Shown: positions 30,395 through 41,800 of the stretch, piece by piece
How positions within the stretch are numbered: the first letter of the stretch is position 1
Layout: each line of letters opens with the position of its first letter
From: Prosthecobacter sp. SYSU 5D2
GTDB taxonomy: Bacteria; Verrucomicrobiota; Verrucomicrobiia; Verrucomicrobiales; Verrucomicrobiaceae
Direction: 5' to 3'
Length of the DNA: 64,000 bases
NCBI RefSeq assembly: GCF_039655865.1
Contig: NZ_JBBYXL010000015.1
Coordinates: 1 to 64,000 of the forward strand
The notes under the pieces: generated by a model
The model's database searches: none
Told to the model about the DNA's origin: nothing
What the model saw: only the letters and a program-made list of their open reading frames with translations
Position numbers and translations under genes: made by a program

Positions 30395-30772
30395 ATGGTC
30401 ACCAAACTCCTTCACACACGCTACCGCGTGAACGATCTGGACAAGACCGTTGCGTTTTACAAAGACGTTCTCGGTCTGGAAGAAATCAAACGGCACAAGT
30501 CTCCGCGCGGCTCGGAGCTGGTCTTCCTGAAAACCCCGAACAGCGATGAGCTGATCGAAATCTGCTCTTTTCCGGCCAGCGGCCCGGTCACGCTGGGGCC
30601 GGATGTCACGCACCTGGCCTTTGAGGTGGAGGACCTGGAGGCCTTCGCCAAACATGCTGAGGCGAAAGGCTACCCTTTTTCTGACGGGCCGACGGAAAGC
30701 TCCAGCGGCACCTTTGCCTTCATTGATGCGCCGGAAGGATATGAGATTGAATTGATCCAATATCGAAAGTAG
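30395..30772 (+). CDS. VOC-superfamily (glyoxalase I-like) protein
   Basis: 125 residues from ATG 30395; earlier in-frame codons overlap the divergent xylB promoter region. Shows the glyoxalase layout HTRYRVNDLDKTVAFYKDVLGLEEI, with the metal residues H (LLHTRYR), E (SELVFLK region), H (THLAFEV) and E (YEIELIQY) in the expected order of lactoylglutathione lyase. Detoxification of methylglyoxal is the likely role; related dioxygenases share this fold. Confidence 0.8.
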   Translation: MVTKLLHTRYRVNDLDKTVAFYKDVLGLEEIKRHKSPRGSELVFLKTPNSDELIEICSFPASGPVTLGPDVTHLAFEVEDLEAFAKHAEAKGYPFSDGPTESSSGTFAFIDAPEGYEIELIQYRK

Positions 30773-30824
30773 GACACAAAACCGGGTGACCGGCGGCGTT
30801 GATACCCAATAGAGAGAACTTATT

Positions 30825-31103
30825 ATGGACTTCGACTGGATAGGCGTTGCCTTCGATCTGACGAAACTGCCTCCCAAGGATATTGAGGAGTCATTCGAAG
30901 ATCCATTCTCCCTGAAGCTGCTGCCGGATGAAAATGGCGACGGCACCAATGCCCGCTATTACAACCTGGGCAAGGCCCTCAGCGGGCGTGCCGTTTTCAG
31001 CGCTTTTTGGACTGATGGCAAACGTTACCGGATCATCTACGCCCGGGACATGACGCATACCGAGGCAGATTTTTTTGAGCGCAAAAAAGCGGAGGAAATG
31101 TAA
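30825..31103 (+). CDS. BrnT-like toxin of a type II toxin-antitoxin system
   Basis: 92 residues. Its C-terminal two-thirds fit the BrnT fold: SFEDPFSLKL, GRAVFSAFWTDGKRYRIIYARDMTHTEADFFE, i.e. the 'G-R-x-L-x-V-x-x-x-x-x-x-R-x-I-x-A-R-x-x-T-x-x-E' pattern. The N-terminus is less typical than textbook BrnT. It ends 2 bases before the antitoxin start, and its 3' end carries the antitoxin's GGAGGAAA ribosome-binding site. Known BrnT toxins are RNases of the RelE-like fold. Confidence 0.7.
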   Translation: MDFDWIGVAFDLTKLPPKDIEESFEDPFSLKLLPDENGDGTNARYYNLGKALSGRAVFSAFWTDGKRYRIIYARDMTHTEADFFERKKAEEM

Positions 31104-31105
31104 CC

Positions 31106-31432
31106 ATGGAACCCCATCATCGCAAACCCGAGACCACGCAGATCCCCAGGTTCAGTGATGAGCTGCCTGCCATCCAATCCTGGAAGGAGGTGCCCTCCTT
31201 CGATACTGGGGAAGAAGAGGCCCGCTTCTGGGAGGCCCACCAGGTGGACCCCCGCCTGATGCAGATGTCCATCCACCGGTCGGACGTCCGTGAATCCACC
31301 ACCATCACCCTGCGTTTTGACCCGCGCATGCTCAGCCGCATCAAGCGCATCGCCCGCCGCCGCTACCTGAATTATCAAAGCATGATCAAGCAGTGGCTCA
31401 GTGAGCGCATGGAGCAGGAAATGCGGGATTGA
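31106..31432 (+). CDS. BrnA/CopG-like antitoxin
   Basis: 108 residues. The C-terminal half holds a ribbon-helix-helix: TTITLRFDPRMLSRIKRIARRRYLNYQSMIKQWLSERM. An acidic N-terminal region with EEEARFWEAHQ resembles the 'DTSDPDFWARAR'-type start of BrnA proteins. It likely neutralises the upstream BrnT-like toxin and represses its own promoter. A clear SD (GGAGGAAA, about 31090) precedes the ATG at 31106, one of the few in this window. Confidence 0.75.
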   Translation: MEPHHRKPETTQIPRFSDELPAIQSWKEVPSFDTGEEEARFWEAHQVDPRLMQMSIHRSDVRESTTITLRFDPRMLSRIKRIARRRYLNYQSMIKQWLSERMEQEMRD

Positions 31433-31485
31433 GCACCGTTGACCCTTAGCAGTTGAGTGTGGGAGGAGATGGACTAAATGCCACC

Positions 31486-31920
31486 ATGACCTCCTCGCTT
31501 CGCGCACTTGTCTCCTGGTTCATCACCCGGCGCTGGCTGTGCTGGCTGGGGGTCGTCATTTGGGGCGCAGTGCTCTTCAGCCTCTCCTCCCAGAGCACGC
31601 TGCCACCCGGCCCCAAAATTCCTCACCAGGACAAGGTCGTACATTTTCTTTATTTCAGCAGCGGTGCTTTTTGCTTCACCCTCGCCCTCTACGCCAGGCA
31701 GACACCCTTGAGCGCCGGCTGGCTGTGGACCGTCACCGGCATGGCCTTTGGACTCATCATCGGGGCACTGGATGAATATCACCAGACTTTCACCCCGGGC
31801 CGCAGCGGCAACGATCCAGGCGATTTGCTGGCAGACCTCACCGGTGCGGGCATGGGCGGATGGGCTGCATGGATGATTCTCGCCTGGATCAGGCGGAAGC
31901 ACGGGCCGAAAGCTGCGTGA
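31486..31920 (+). CDS. VanZ-family membrane protein
   Basis: 144 residues from ATG 31486 (the frame is open to a TTG at 31453). The characteristic VanZ motifs are DKVVHFLYFSSGAFCF and GALDEYHQTFTPGRSGNDPGDLLADLTGAGMG near the C-terminus, within several hydrophobic helices. VanZ proteins are small membrane proteins named for teicoplanin resistance; the role of most bacterial members is unknown. Its stop codon overlaps the last 32 bases of the convergent O-antigen-ligase-like gene. Confidence 0.85.
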   Translation: MTSSLRALVSWFITRRWLCWLGVVIWGAVLFSLSSQSTLPPGPKIPHQDKVVHFLYFSSGAFCFTLALYARQTPLSAGWLWTVTGMAFGLIIGALDEYHQTFTPGRSGNDPGDLLADLTGAGMGGWAAWMILAWIRRKHGPKAA

Positions 31921-33259
31921 ACCGGGCCGAGGCGATCACCAGCGGCGTCCAGAAGAGCAGCGGTTCAAAACGGGCCACCGTGATGAGCGCCCACACGCTG
32001 TCCCCGTCAAAAAGCAGGCCTGAAAACCCAAAGCCAGCCAGCATGATCCAGACGGGTTCACCATTCTGGGCCAGGAACCAGGCGCGTTTCATCCCCCATA
32101 AAACCAGCCCCAACAGCCCCAGCACCCCTGGCAGGCCGCTGTGCACAAACGTATCCCAAAACACTCCGTGCAGATGCTCCGGATACCAGTGCAGCGAGCA
32201 GGACCAGCAGTCATCATCCGCCCACATCCCCTTCCCCACCAGCCAGTCCTGCCATGTTGTCATGCTGCCCACGGCGGCATGGTAAATCAAAAACCGTCCG
32301 TTGTCTGACCGCGTCAGCGCCGTCTGCATCGGATTGGATGAAACCACCGCGTCGCCGAATTTCTCCACCGCCACGGACGCGTTCGGAATGCCCAGCCGCT
32401 TGGAGGCATCCTTCGCCGCCAGATGCGAGATCAGCGGCGCAGACACCTGAAACAAAAGCAGGCAGCCAAACATCAGTGACACCGGTTTCCAGGACCGCCT
32501 CCAGCCCACTGCCACCAGCAGCGTGAGATGTCCGCAGACCAGGGCCAGCAGCGCCCCGCGGCTCAGCGTCAAAAGCGTGGCGATATACAATGGGAACAAT
32601 GCCAGCATCCACCGTCGGCGGTTGGACTTGCCAGCCGCTGCATTCCAGCCTGCTGCCGCCCAGCACGCCGCGAAGCCAAAGGTCAGGCCCGAATTCACCG
32701 AATTCCATCCCCCATAGACAAACCAGTTGCGCAGCCGGGCACCAAAGACCCCCTCCGGATGAACCGTGTAAAACACCATCAGGCTCACACACGCGGCCAC
32801 CGTCGCCATCGCCACCAGCGGTTTTCCCACAGATGAGACCACCTGGGGCCGCAACGCCGCCTGCCAGAGCGTGAGCAGAAAACCCATCAGCAGCAGACTG
32901 TTGCCCCAGCCCTGCCACAGGCCAGAAAGAGTCGCCCCTGGTGAATCCATGATGGAACTGCGCACCAGCATCAGCGCCCACAGCCCCGCCACCGCCTGCA
33001 TCCATCGGTCACTTTTCAGCGCCCCTGCCAGGTCTGCATGCCCCCCGGCAATCATCCATAGAACCGCCAGCACCAGGCCCCAGCCCAGTTGCAGCCATTG
33101 ATTGTGCAGCACATAATAACCGCCCAAAAATCCCGCCATATTGGCCAGCAACAAGGACTGCTTCAGCGGAAAGGCCCCTTCATCCACGAGTGCGGAAGGC
33201 GAATCAGTCAACCGCCAGGTCGTAGCACCGACGGCGGAGGATGGCGGACGTTGAGGCAT
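31889..33259 (-). CDS. O-antigen ligase/polymerase-like membrane protein
   Basis: 456 residues from ATG 33259; a start at 33316 is possible but less likely. About ten hydrophobic helices, a large periplasmic loop near residues 290-380 and the motif [28 protein letters not shown], typical of the Wzy/WaaL (O-antigen ligase) superfamily. Likely joins or polymerises glycans at the outer face of the inner membrane. No other polysaccharide genes are adjacent. The 3' end overlaps vanZ by 32 bases, and its start is 184 bases from recA in divergent arrangement. Confidence 0.75.
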   Translation of the reverse strand: MPQRPPSSAVGATTWRLTDSPSALVDEGAFPLKQSLLLANMAGFLGGYYVLHNQWLQLGWGLVLAVLWMIAGGHADLAGALKSDRWMQAVAGLWALMLVRSSIMDSPGATLSGLWQGWGNSLLLMGFLLTLWQAALRPQVVSSVGKPLVAMATVAACVSLMVFYTVHPEGVFGARLRNWFVYGGWNSVNSGLTFGFAACWAAAGWNAAAGKSNRRRWMLALFPLYIATLLTLSRGALLALVCGHLTLLVAVGWRRSWKPVSLMFGCLLLFQVSAPLISHLAAKDASKRLGIPNASVAVEKFGDAVVSSNPMQTALTRSDNGRFLIYHAAVGSMTTWQDWLVGKGMWADDDCWSCSLHWYPEHLHGVFWDTFVHSGLPGVLGLLGLVLWGMKRAWFLAQNGEPVWIMLAGFGFSGLLFDGDSVWALITVARFEPLLFWTPLVIASARFTQLSARASA

Positions 33260-33332
33260 CAAAAAATCGAGCACCACCCTACCCCTGTTTTTGTATTCGC
33301 CAAGGCCTTCCTGCAATCCCGTCTCTGCAGAC

Positions 33333-33361
33333 TTGCTACATTCTCACCCTGCTGCTTTAAA
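33333..33361 (+). promoter_or_regulatory. Candidate sigma-70-type promoter of recA
   Basis: TTGCTA at 33333-33338, 17 bases of spacer and TTTAAA at 33356-33361. This would start transcription about 75-80 bases upstream of the recA ATG, before the LexA-type dyad. Only the box match supports it. Confidence 0.3.
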
Positions 33362-33410
33362 TTCATCCAGTCAGGAAAAGTGCTTTACCAAAAGGCTTTT
33401 ATGCTCAAAC

Positions 33411-33424
33411 TGTTCGCCAGAACA
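33411..33424. promoter_or_regulatory. LexA-type SOS box upstream of recA
   Basis: Perfect palindrome TGTTC-GCCA-GAACA, centred 26 bases before the recA ATG. I recall TGTTC-N4-GAACA as the motif reported for Verrucomicrobia LexA, unlike the E. coli CTG-N10-CAG box. Being perfect, near the start codon and in front of recA, it is a likely LexA operator, which would put recA under SOS control. Confidence 0.7.
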
Positions 33425-33443
33425 TCTAATTTACCTCCTTATC

Positions 33444-34535
33444 ATGGCCAAATCTCCTGCAAAAGAATCCTCCGCCGAACCGACCAACAAGGTTGCCGAA
33501 GCACGCGCCCGCAATCTCGACATCGCCCTCCAGCAAATCCACAAGGACTTTGGTGAAGGCTCCATCCTGCGCATGGCTGGCAATGAAAAAGTGGATGTCG
33601 CCGTCATCCCCACCGGCAACATCCTCATTGACCAGGCACTCGGCGTCGGCGGCTTCGCCCGCGGCCGTGTCGTGGAGGTCTATGGCCCGGAATCCTCCGG
33701 TAAAACCACCCTGACCCTCACCGTCATCGCCCAGGCCCAAAAGGCAGGCGGCATCGCCGCTTTCATTGATGTGGAGCACGCCTTGGACCCTAACTACGCA
33801 CGCCGTCTAGGCGTCAAGATGGATGAGCTGCTCGTCTCCCAGCCCAGTTCCGGTGAGGAAGCTCTGCGCATTTGTGAAACCCTCGTCCGCTCCAACGCGC
33901 TCGATGTCATCGTCATTGACTCCGTCGCCGCCCTCGTCACCCGCCAGGAGCTGGAAGGTGACATTGGAGACTCCACCGTCGGTGCACAGGCCCGCCTCAT
34001 GAGCGCCGCCCTGCGCAAGCTCACCGCCATCATCTCCAAGGCCCGCACCTGCTGCATCTTCACCAACCAGATCCGTGAAAAGATCGGCGTGATGTTTGGC
34101 AACCCGGAGACCACCCCTGGCGGAAAGGCCCTGAAATTCTACGCCAGCGTCCGTGTGGACATCCGCCGCATCGGGGCCATCAAAAGCAGCGACGGTACCG
34201 TCACCGGCAACCGGACCAAGTGCAAGATCGTCAAAAACAAGCTCGCCCCTCCTTACACCGAAGCTGAGTTCGACATCATGTACAACGAGGGCATCTCCAA
34301 CGTCGGGTCCATGCTGGACCTGGCCATGGAGCATGACATCCTGCAGAAACGCGGCTCCTGGATCAGCTACAAAGGCAGCCAGCTCGCCCAGGGCCGCGAT
34401 GCCGCCAAAGAAGCCCTCAAGGCGGACACCAAGCTCTACGAAGAGATCGAGCTCGCTGTGAAGACCAAGCTCGCCGAGAAAAATGGCACCGCCGCTCCGG
34501 TGCCTTCCGCTTCCCCTGCCCTGGCGGACGAATAA
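33444..34535 (+). CDS. recA: Recombinase RecA
   Basis: 363 residues from ATG 33444, as the N-terminus [10 protein letters not shown]... matches RecA; upstream in-frame codons overlap the LexA-type box. Walker A GPESSGKT at residues 81-88, Walker [13 protein letters not shown] near 150, the L2 region with [31 protein letters not shown], and an acidic C-terminal tail. RecA binds single-stranded DNA, promotes strand exchange and triggers LexA self-cleavage. It ends 14 bases from the convergent nuclease gene, with no terminator seen between them. Confidence 0.98.
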   Translation: MAKSPAKESSAEPTNKVAEARARNLDIALQQIHKDFGEGSILRMAGNEKVDVAVIPTGNILIDQALGVGGFARGRVVEVYGPESSGKTTLTLTVIAQAQKAGGIAAFIDVEHALDPNYARRLGVKMDELLVSQPSSGEEALRICETLVRSNALDVIVIDSVAALVTRQELEGDIGDSTVGAQARLMSAALRKLTAIISKARTCCIFTNQIREKIGVMFGNPETTPGGKALKFYASVRVDIRRIGAIKSSDGTVTGNRTKCKIVKNKLAPPYTEAEFDIMYNEGISNVGSMLDLAMEHDILQKRGSWISYKGSQLAQGRDAAKEALKADTKLYEEIELAVKTKLAEKNGTAAPVPSASPALADE

Positions 34536-34549
34536 CCCTTGCTCCCCTG

Positions 34550-35188
34550 CTACGGGGCCCAGCCGCCTCTTCGGGCGGTGCGGGCCTCCTCCTCCAGCAG
34601 CCGTAATTCTCCCTCATACCGGTCAGCAGACCGGCCGTCCGGCAGCGTCGTCCCGGTGGTGTGGATGCGCGCCAATCCTTCCCGCACCAGTTTGGCGGAG
34701 AGATCCTCACCGTCAGGAAAGACGATAAAGGCATAGTGCCGTCCGCTGTCGAAAACGCCCTGCCACTTCGTGTAAACCGTGAAGGGGCGCTGGGTCAGCC
34801 ACTGGTGGGCAAAAGCATGCGCCTGCTGCCCCACGGCCAGTGTTCGGGGCTCACTGAGACCGCCAAAATACCGGCCCTGCTCCTTCAGACGTTCCTCATT
34901 GTAGGCATTCCGCTGCTTCTCAGGGCAGTCGGCAAAGTACAGCCTCAGCACATGCACCTTGCCTTGATGCTCCACCCGGAAGCTGTCGCCATCATTGTTG
35001 TGGTCATCCACCACCCGGGCACCATACATCACCTCAAAGACCTTCGTTGCCTTGCCCGTACGCGGCTCGGGCAGCGGCAGATTTTTTTGCACCTCCCGCA
35101 AGCCCTGCACGCCTGCGGCCACCAGCAGGAAAAAAGCCAGCCAGGACCAGGCCTTGAAACGTGGACGGCGGCGGCGGCGACGGCTCAT
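34550..35188 (-). CDS. Membrane-anchored staphylococcal-nuclease-like protein (SNase/thermonuclease fold)
   Basis: 212 residues. A strongly basic N-terminus (MSRRRRRRPRF) is followed by one hydrophobic segment (AWSWLAFFLLVAAGVQGL), so it is anchored with the catalytic domain outside. The SNase domain has ARVVDDHNNDGDSFRV and VLRLYFADCPE (the R-x-x-x-x-D-x-P-E pattern), then FDSGRHYAFIVFPDGEDLSAKLVREGLARI. The catalytic Arg and Glu residues appear in the right places. Third gene after a giant TPR protein and a lipoprotein on the minus strand. It may degrade extracellular or periplasmic DNA. Confidence 0.85.
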   Translation of the reverse strand: MSRRRRRRPRFKAWSWLAFFLLVAAGVQGLREVQKNLPLPEPRTGKATKVFEVMYGARVVDDHNNDGDSFRVEHQGKVHVLRLYFADCPEKQRNAYNEERLKEQGRYFGGLSEPRTLAVGQQAHAFAHQWLTQRPFTVYTKWQGVFDSGRHYAFIVFPDGEDLSAKLVREGLARIHTTGTTLPDGRSADRYEGELRLLEEEARTARRGGWAP

Positions 35189-35230
35189 GCGGCGGCGGTT
35201 GGACGGGACCCGTTGAATACACAGCGCCTC

Positions 35231-35821
35231 TTATTTACGGCCTAACAGACGGCGCACCTGGTCCTCCGTATAAGCAGGCGTCCGCTCATTATCCTCCAGC
35301 CGGATGAACTGCGGCCGGTCGTTCTTGATCTGGCTGCGCAGGGCATCCCGTTGAGCCCCCGTTTTGAAAACTGTATCCGCGCCGTCATAACTCTGGCTGC
35401 CTTCGCTGGCTGTCTGACTGCCAAAGCCGCTGGCTTTAGTCTCAAAGGTTCCTGTCATCCCGTCGGGGGATTTTTCCGCCTCACCAAAGCTCTGGCCGGC
35501 CAGGCTGCTCTTGTTGCCGGCACCGGTGAAAGTGCTGGTCTGAAAATCCTTCCTGGTCGCAAAGCTTTTGGTCCCTGCATACTCATTGGACTTGTAACTC
35601 TTCTTTCCCAACCAGCCGGAGGTGGTCTTGCCCTTGTCAAAGCTGGATCTCATCCCTTTGTCGAAAACGCTCCGGTCATTCATATCGCCCATCCGTTTGC
35701 GGGAAGCCGCGATCCGGTCCGACATTTTCTGAGACATCACGGGAGGCGCCTTCGACTGCTCCTTGGAGGAACAGGCTCCCAGCAGAAGCGGCAGAAGCAA
35801 AAGAATACGGGGTGAAATCAT
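35231..35821 (-). CDS. Lipoprotein of unknown function
   Basis: 196 residues with the lipobox LLGAC (MISPRILLLLPLLLGACSS). The mature protein is low-complexity, rich in Lys, Ser, Gly and Thr with repeated K-S and F-x-K-G elements (FDKGMRSSFDKGKTTSG) and is probably disordered. Its ATG at 35821 overlaps the TPR gene's stop codon by four bases (tcat at 35818-35821), so translation is coupled. Begins 42 bases before the nuclease gene. Confidence 0.75.
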   Translation of the reverse strand: MISPRILLLLPLLLGACSSKEQSKAPPVMSQKMSDRIAASRKRMGDMNDRSVFDKGMRSSFDKGKTTSGWLGKKSYKSNEYAGTKSFATRKDFQTSTFTGAGNKSSLAGQSFGEAEKSPDGMTGTFETKASGFGSQTASEGSQSYDGADTVFKTGAQRDALRSQIKNDRPQFIRLEDNERTPAYTEDQVRRLLGRK

Positions 35822-38800
35822 GGACGGCTGGCGGGGGGTGGAAGACCCTGCGCACGACGGCTGAGAAAGAGCGTCTCCTTCAGCACCCCGGCGGGCAGGT
35901 GAAACTTGGGCAGTTCCGCCTCCATAGATGCCAGCTTACCCCAGGCCTGGTAAAGCTCAAAAATCAAACTGGCCGAATCATTCACCAGCGCCCAGCTGTT
36001 TTGCATCAGATAGATCTCCGCTTTCTCATAGTCCTGATGGCGTATGAGAAAGCGTATCCAGCCCGCGCACAGGTCCGGCTGCAGGCTTTGGGTGGATTCC
36101 AGCTTCTCCAGCGCCTGCTGGTAAAGCTCCCGTGCCAGACCGGGTTCTCCTACGTCTTCAAAAGCCTGCGCCCACTCCATCGGCTGCACGCCGCCGGGCA
36201 CACTGCGGCGGATGACCTCCGCGAAATACTCCTGCACAATGACGCGCTCCCCCAGGGCATGGGCCACGCGCACCATCATCGGCAGTTTGCGACCATCCAG
36301 CCGCAGTGTTGGCAGCTCTTGCAGCATCAGGCAGGCATCCCAGGCCCAACGGGCACGTCCGGCCCGCAGCAGCATCTCAGCCCCCAGCTCCAGACAAATC
36401 CGGTCCCCTTCCCTGGCAGCGGCCCAGCCCAGGGCGATGTCATCTCCAGCCTTTTCCGGCAGCCCCTTCGCCAATGCACAGAGGGCCAGGGCGGCCAGCG
36501 GCCTGTCCAGCCCGGCCCGCGTCTCCGCACGTAAAAAGGCAGCCCAGGCGGCATGATTCGCCCTCCCTGCCTGCTCCGTCATCCATTCCACAAACGGCTT
36601 TAGCACGTCCCGGTCGCGATTGCGTACGCGAAAAAGTGAAGCCAGCTGGGACCGCCCCCTCTCTGGGGTCCAGGACGGCTCCTGCACCATCAGTTTCAAC
36701 AGTTCCAGCCTCAGAGAAAAGCGGTCCGCATCTGTCTGCACGCTGCGCTCTCCCTGCGTCAGCAGGTTCAGTGCATCGGTAGCCCGGTCATGCTTGCGCA
36801 GCAGCCCGGCCAGGTGGGCCATGGCATCCAGTGACTTTCTTTCCACGGCCACGGCCATCAGCTCACGGAATTCCTCCCACCCGCCTGCAGCCGCGACGAT
36901 CTCCGCCCGCAATTTCAGAACTTCCCGGCCAGCCGCGCCGGAGGCCTCCGTCAATGCCACTGCCCGCAGGGATTGCAGGGCCTCTTCATTGCGGCCCATC
37001 TCCTGCAGAAGCCTGCCCCGGTGCAGGCAGGTCTCCGCATCTGGCAGGATGCCTGTTTCCGCATGGCTGGTATAGGCCAGATAAAGACGGTCCCAGGTCT
37101 CCAGCGCTTCCTTCTTCCGGTCCATCCGCTCATACAGCAGTGCCAGCTCCCGTAGATACGGCACGACGGGCGGGATCCGCCCCTGCAGGGCACGCCAGGA
37201 GGCGGGCAGGGCGGCCCCCCTTCGCGTCAGCTCCGCCAGGTCATAATCCTGCGCCAGGAAATAAGCATGTTTTTCATGCAGCACCTCATCTCCCGGCAGC
37301 GGCGGTTTCATCGGTGGCTCGGCCAGCAGCAGTTGCAGGGTGAATTTCAACCCCATCTGGGTTTCCCGGGCGGTCTCGCTGGCCCGGATCAGCCACTGCG
37401 CATACTCCGGATTTGCTGGTGCGCGCTCAGGCAGCAGGCGGTACACATCAATCGCCTCCCGCGCCATCCCCTGGGATTCCAGCCGCCCCCCCAGCTCGCT
37501 GAGCGTCTCCACGGAGACCTCCAGGCTCATGTCCACACTGGCCAGGTAATCCCGGATCAGGCGCAGGCGTGTGGGATAGTTCACCTGCCGCAACTGGCGG
37601 GTCAGATGGCCCAGACGCCATTCTGTAAATTCCTGGCCGCTGCGGGAGCTCAGCCCCACGGCCCCCCACTTGGCGGTCAGCCCCTCGTTGGCCTGGTGCA
37701 CCACCCCGGACAGCCCCTGCTGCACAAAGCTGGCCTGGATCTCCCGTGTCTCCTCCCACAGCCCGCGCAGGTGCAGAGCCTCCTCGTGCCGGGTGGATCC
37801 CTGGGGCATCAGCAGGCCCGGCGGTTCTCCCATGCGCCGTGCGCCGAGGAAGTCTCCGGCGATGAATGAGCGTAACTCCTCAGCAGCGGTATCCTGGGCA
37901 CCGGCCAGCCCGGCCACGGCCGATTTTCTCAGCCGCGTCAGTGCGGAATCCGGGGTGCTTTGCAGCCGCTTCCACGCTGCCCGCAAGGTTTCCTCCCGCT
38001 CCTGCTCCGATGTGGCCAGCCGGTTGGCCGTGCTCAGGCTGTAGAGATAAGGATCATAGGTGCCCCGGTAAGCCCCCGGCCTGACCGGACCCCGCACCAC
38101 CTGGCCCAGATACTGCCGCGCCAGATCCCAGCGCTCCGCCGATTCTGCGATCCGGGAAAGGAAAAAGGCATAGTCATCTGCCATCCCAGGCGAATTCCGC
38201 CGCAGGCTTTCACCCAGCTCCAGCGCCTCAGGATACCGCTGCTGATCCTGCAAATCACGGGTGATTCCCAAAATCGCCGTGTTCGGAAGCAGCCGGGACT
38301 CGCCAAGCTGCGTCAGCTCTCCTTTGGCGAAGCGGAAGGTGTCCAAATCCGCCAGCATGGCCACCACTGCCTGCAGGATCTGTTTGCGCTCCTCTAAAAT
38401 TCCGTTCTCCAGCCCCGCCTGCCGGGTCCAGGCCATGGCTTCAGACAGGCCGTGGGAGCGCACCATCAGCCAAAGGAGTGAAAAGCGTGTCTCCAGCGTC
38501 GGCGTCTCCTTGAGTGTCTGCCTCAACAGCCGGCGGAACTCCGCCCCCGCCCCGGCATAATAAAGCGCCCACAGCCGCTCCACCGCCGGCTTCTCCGCGC
38601 CGCTCCAGTCTGCCAGCCACTGCTGCTGCGCAGCCTCATCCTGCTGCACCACCAGCCGGGCCAGCTCCTCGATCACGCGCAGCCGTACCAGTTCCACCGG
38701 TTCTGGCAATTCGGTAAATTCCGGCCGCTGCAGATTCAAAAAGGCTCTCAAGCGGCTCGTCGCCGCATTGTCCAGCCCGGGGACCGTATCCAGCAGACCG

Positions 38801-41800
38801 GTAATCTCCGTCACCGGCCCAGGAGAGCCCGTTTTGCGCAGATCCGTGAGTGGCAGCGGCAGCCGTTCCGTGCCTTTGGCAGGCACCTCATAGGCCTGGT
38901 CCTCCGTGCGTTCCAGGATCTCCCGCAAATGAGCTTCTGCCGCCTCATCGTCCGCCAGGCGCAGGCTTTTTAGCGCGATGCGCAATTGTGACCGCGCATC
39001 CCAGGGGCGGACACGGGCCACCTGCTCATAGACCCTCCGCTCCGCCTCGTCCTGGCCCGTCGTCCGGTAATGTTCCGCCAGGTTTTCCAGCGCCGCCACA
39101 TCCTGGGAAAACCGGCTCTCCAGCCGCCGGCGCACCCTGTCCGCCTCAGCGATCTGGAAAGTCTGCTCCAGCAACTCCACCAAGCGCCGGGATTCTGCCG
39201 CCAGCTCTGCGGGCGGGGCCGTGGCGGTGATCTGCTTCTGAAAATAAATGGCCGCCTTCAGGTCCGCCACTTTCAGGGCAGCCTCGCGGAGCTGGCCTAA
39301 CGAAAAGGGTGTTTCCGGCGACGTGTAATATGCCTGCTTCATGGACTGGAAAGCCCGCGCATTGTCCCCGCCTTTCTCAAAGACCAGCGCCAGCGCCTCA
39401 TGATAAAAACCGTCAAAGGGATGTCGTCGTGTCTGTTCCGTCAGCGCTTTCTCGATCAGCTTCAACCGCTCCTGGGTGATCTCCTCCGGCAGCTCGCCCC
39501 CTTCAGCAGACCACAGCAGCCGGTCCGCAAAACGGCGGAAGGCTTCACGGCGGCGCTTCACATCCGCCTCCCGTTCCACAATGTCCATCTGCACCTGCAC
39601 GTACTCCTCCAGCTTTTTCATCCTCAGTAGCAGGTCCGCATAACGCTCCAGCAGAGGTACCGCCGCACTGCCCGTGACTTTTTTCACTGCCTCCTTCCAG
39701 AGCCTGAGCGCATCCTCCGTCCGGCGCTGAAGCGTGTAAGCCTGGGTAAGGGCTGACAGAAGCTGGTCAGATTCCGGCATCTGCCGGTAAGCCTGTTCCA
39801 ACAATCGCGTGGCCTCCACCACTGGCAGCGGGGAGGGAGCCTCACGCATCCAGCGCGGATTTTGTACTGAGCTCACTGCCGACTGCTCGGATTCCATCAT
39901 CAGTTCGCTCAGGCGCAGGGTATAGCGGATCCGGTTGCCCGGGTCCCGCTGCATCAGCCTGCGCAGCACCCGCATGGCCAGGCCCTGGTTTTTATCCGTC
40001 ATGGCCAGGTCCAGCAGCAGCTTTTCCGCCTCCAGCGGCAGCTCGCGCATCTGGCCCGTAGCCGGGTCCGTCTGCAGATGATTTAACAGCTCATACGCCT
40101 CCGGCAGCAGCTCTGTGCGCAGTGCCCACCAGGCTGCCCGCTGGATCGCGTTCACATTGCCCGCCAGTTCCGGTTTCAATTGGAGCCGGCCGATTTTCTC
40201 CATTGCCTTCCTGCCCATGCCGGGTGCTGGGGCGTCCTGACTTTCGGGATTCGACAACGGCAGTCCGAAAAAGGATTTCGCCTGTTTGATCACCGCCTCC
40301 GGCAGTGGACTGGCGTCCTTATCAACAGTCTGCCCGCTGGCAAACCCCTTTCCGGTGAAAGCATCCGGCAGCTTAAAATCACCCGCCGTGCCGCTGCTGG
40401 TCCGCACCTCCGACCTCTGCTCGCCCATGAGGACGGAGAACAGCCGTTCATCCGCATCCAGCCGGTCTTCATCCGTGGTGCTGGCCTGCCAGGCTTTCTC
40501 GAGCAGCGTGGCGGCTTCTTCCGTGTCCCCATGCTCGGCCAGCAGATCCGCCAGCCGCATCCATTCCTCTCTCCCGGCAGCGGGTTTCCCTGCGGCCTCA
40601 CGGGCCAGTACGATGGCACTGTCCAGATCACTGCCGCTGGCCAGGAACGCCGCTGCATCATTGAGACGCCGCTGCTTTTCCCCCTCTGTGGCCGCCTGCG
40701 CGGTGAACTGCTGCAGCAGTTTCTCTGCCCGGGGCGCAGCACTTCGCGCCCGGTAGAATCCCGCCAGCTCAAAAACGGCCTCTGTTTTGCCGGGCTCCCG
40801 TTCCACGCGCCGGGTCAGAATCATTTCAATCACCGCATCCAGCGCCCGCGTCTGGGCAAAGTTCAGCGCCTGTTTTTCTACCTCCAGGCTCTGGCCCTGG
40901 GCTGTCAGGAGCTTTTTCAGGCGCGCGGCCGCCTCCTCCGGACGGCCCTGCCGCAGATCCGCCTCGCATCGCAAAAACACTATCGCCGGCAGGTCACTTC
41001 CATCCCCCTTCATGCGCTCGTCCAGCAGTTTGGCCGCCTCTTCCGCCCCGTCATGATCCAGCAGCGCCCTGACCAGCTCCCAGCGGTAGTCATCCGTTTG
41101 CGGCACTTCTTGCACCAGCCTGCGCAGGGCGCTCAAATGCTCATCCAGATCCACCGTGATCTCATTGAAGCGGCCCCAGTCCCGCCAGGCTTGCTCATTG
41201 AACGGCCCGTCAACCGCCGCACTCAGTTGCTCCCGCAACTCATCCAGATTTCCGAACCTCTCATTCAGCCTTACCCGGCGGAGAAAGAAATCTGCATAGC
41301 GGCCATCCCGGAAGTCGAGCAGCGCCAGACCCTTCAATAACGCATTTTCCGCTTTGGCAAATTCATCCGCATGCTCCTGGATGCGCGCCAGATCATACAA
41401 CGCGTCCAAACGTTTTTGCGGATCGCTCTGCTCAGCCAGCGCACTGTAAAAAGCGGCCGCGCGAGCCGGAAAACCGGCGCGCAGCAGCAGGTCGGCCACC
41501 TGCCGGGACATCTCCATGTCACCCGGCCGCAGACGGGCCGCAGCCTCCCAGGCCGCCACCGCTGCCTCTCCATTGTCCGTAGCATGAGCCAGTGTGCCCA
41601 GCTCTATACAGGCCTGCGGTTTGGCGGGGTCCGCATCTTGCAGGCCATCCACCCAGCGCCTGATCAGCGTGTAGGCCAGGGCGGGATCTGCCAGTTCACG
41701 TGCCACATCGGCACGGCTGCGTAAGGCAAGGGTATTTTTCGGCTCCGTTTTCAGCACCTCATCATATAAATCTGCCGCCTTTGCCAGATCCCCGGCACGG

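Noticed and set aside
34536-34549. Terminator between recA and the nuclease gene
   Set aside because: The 14-base gap has no stem; termination probably occurs inside the opposing gene.
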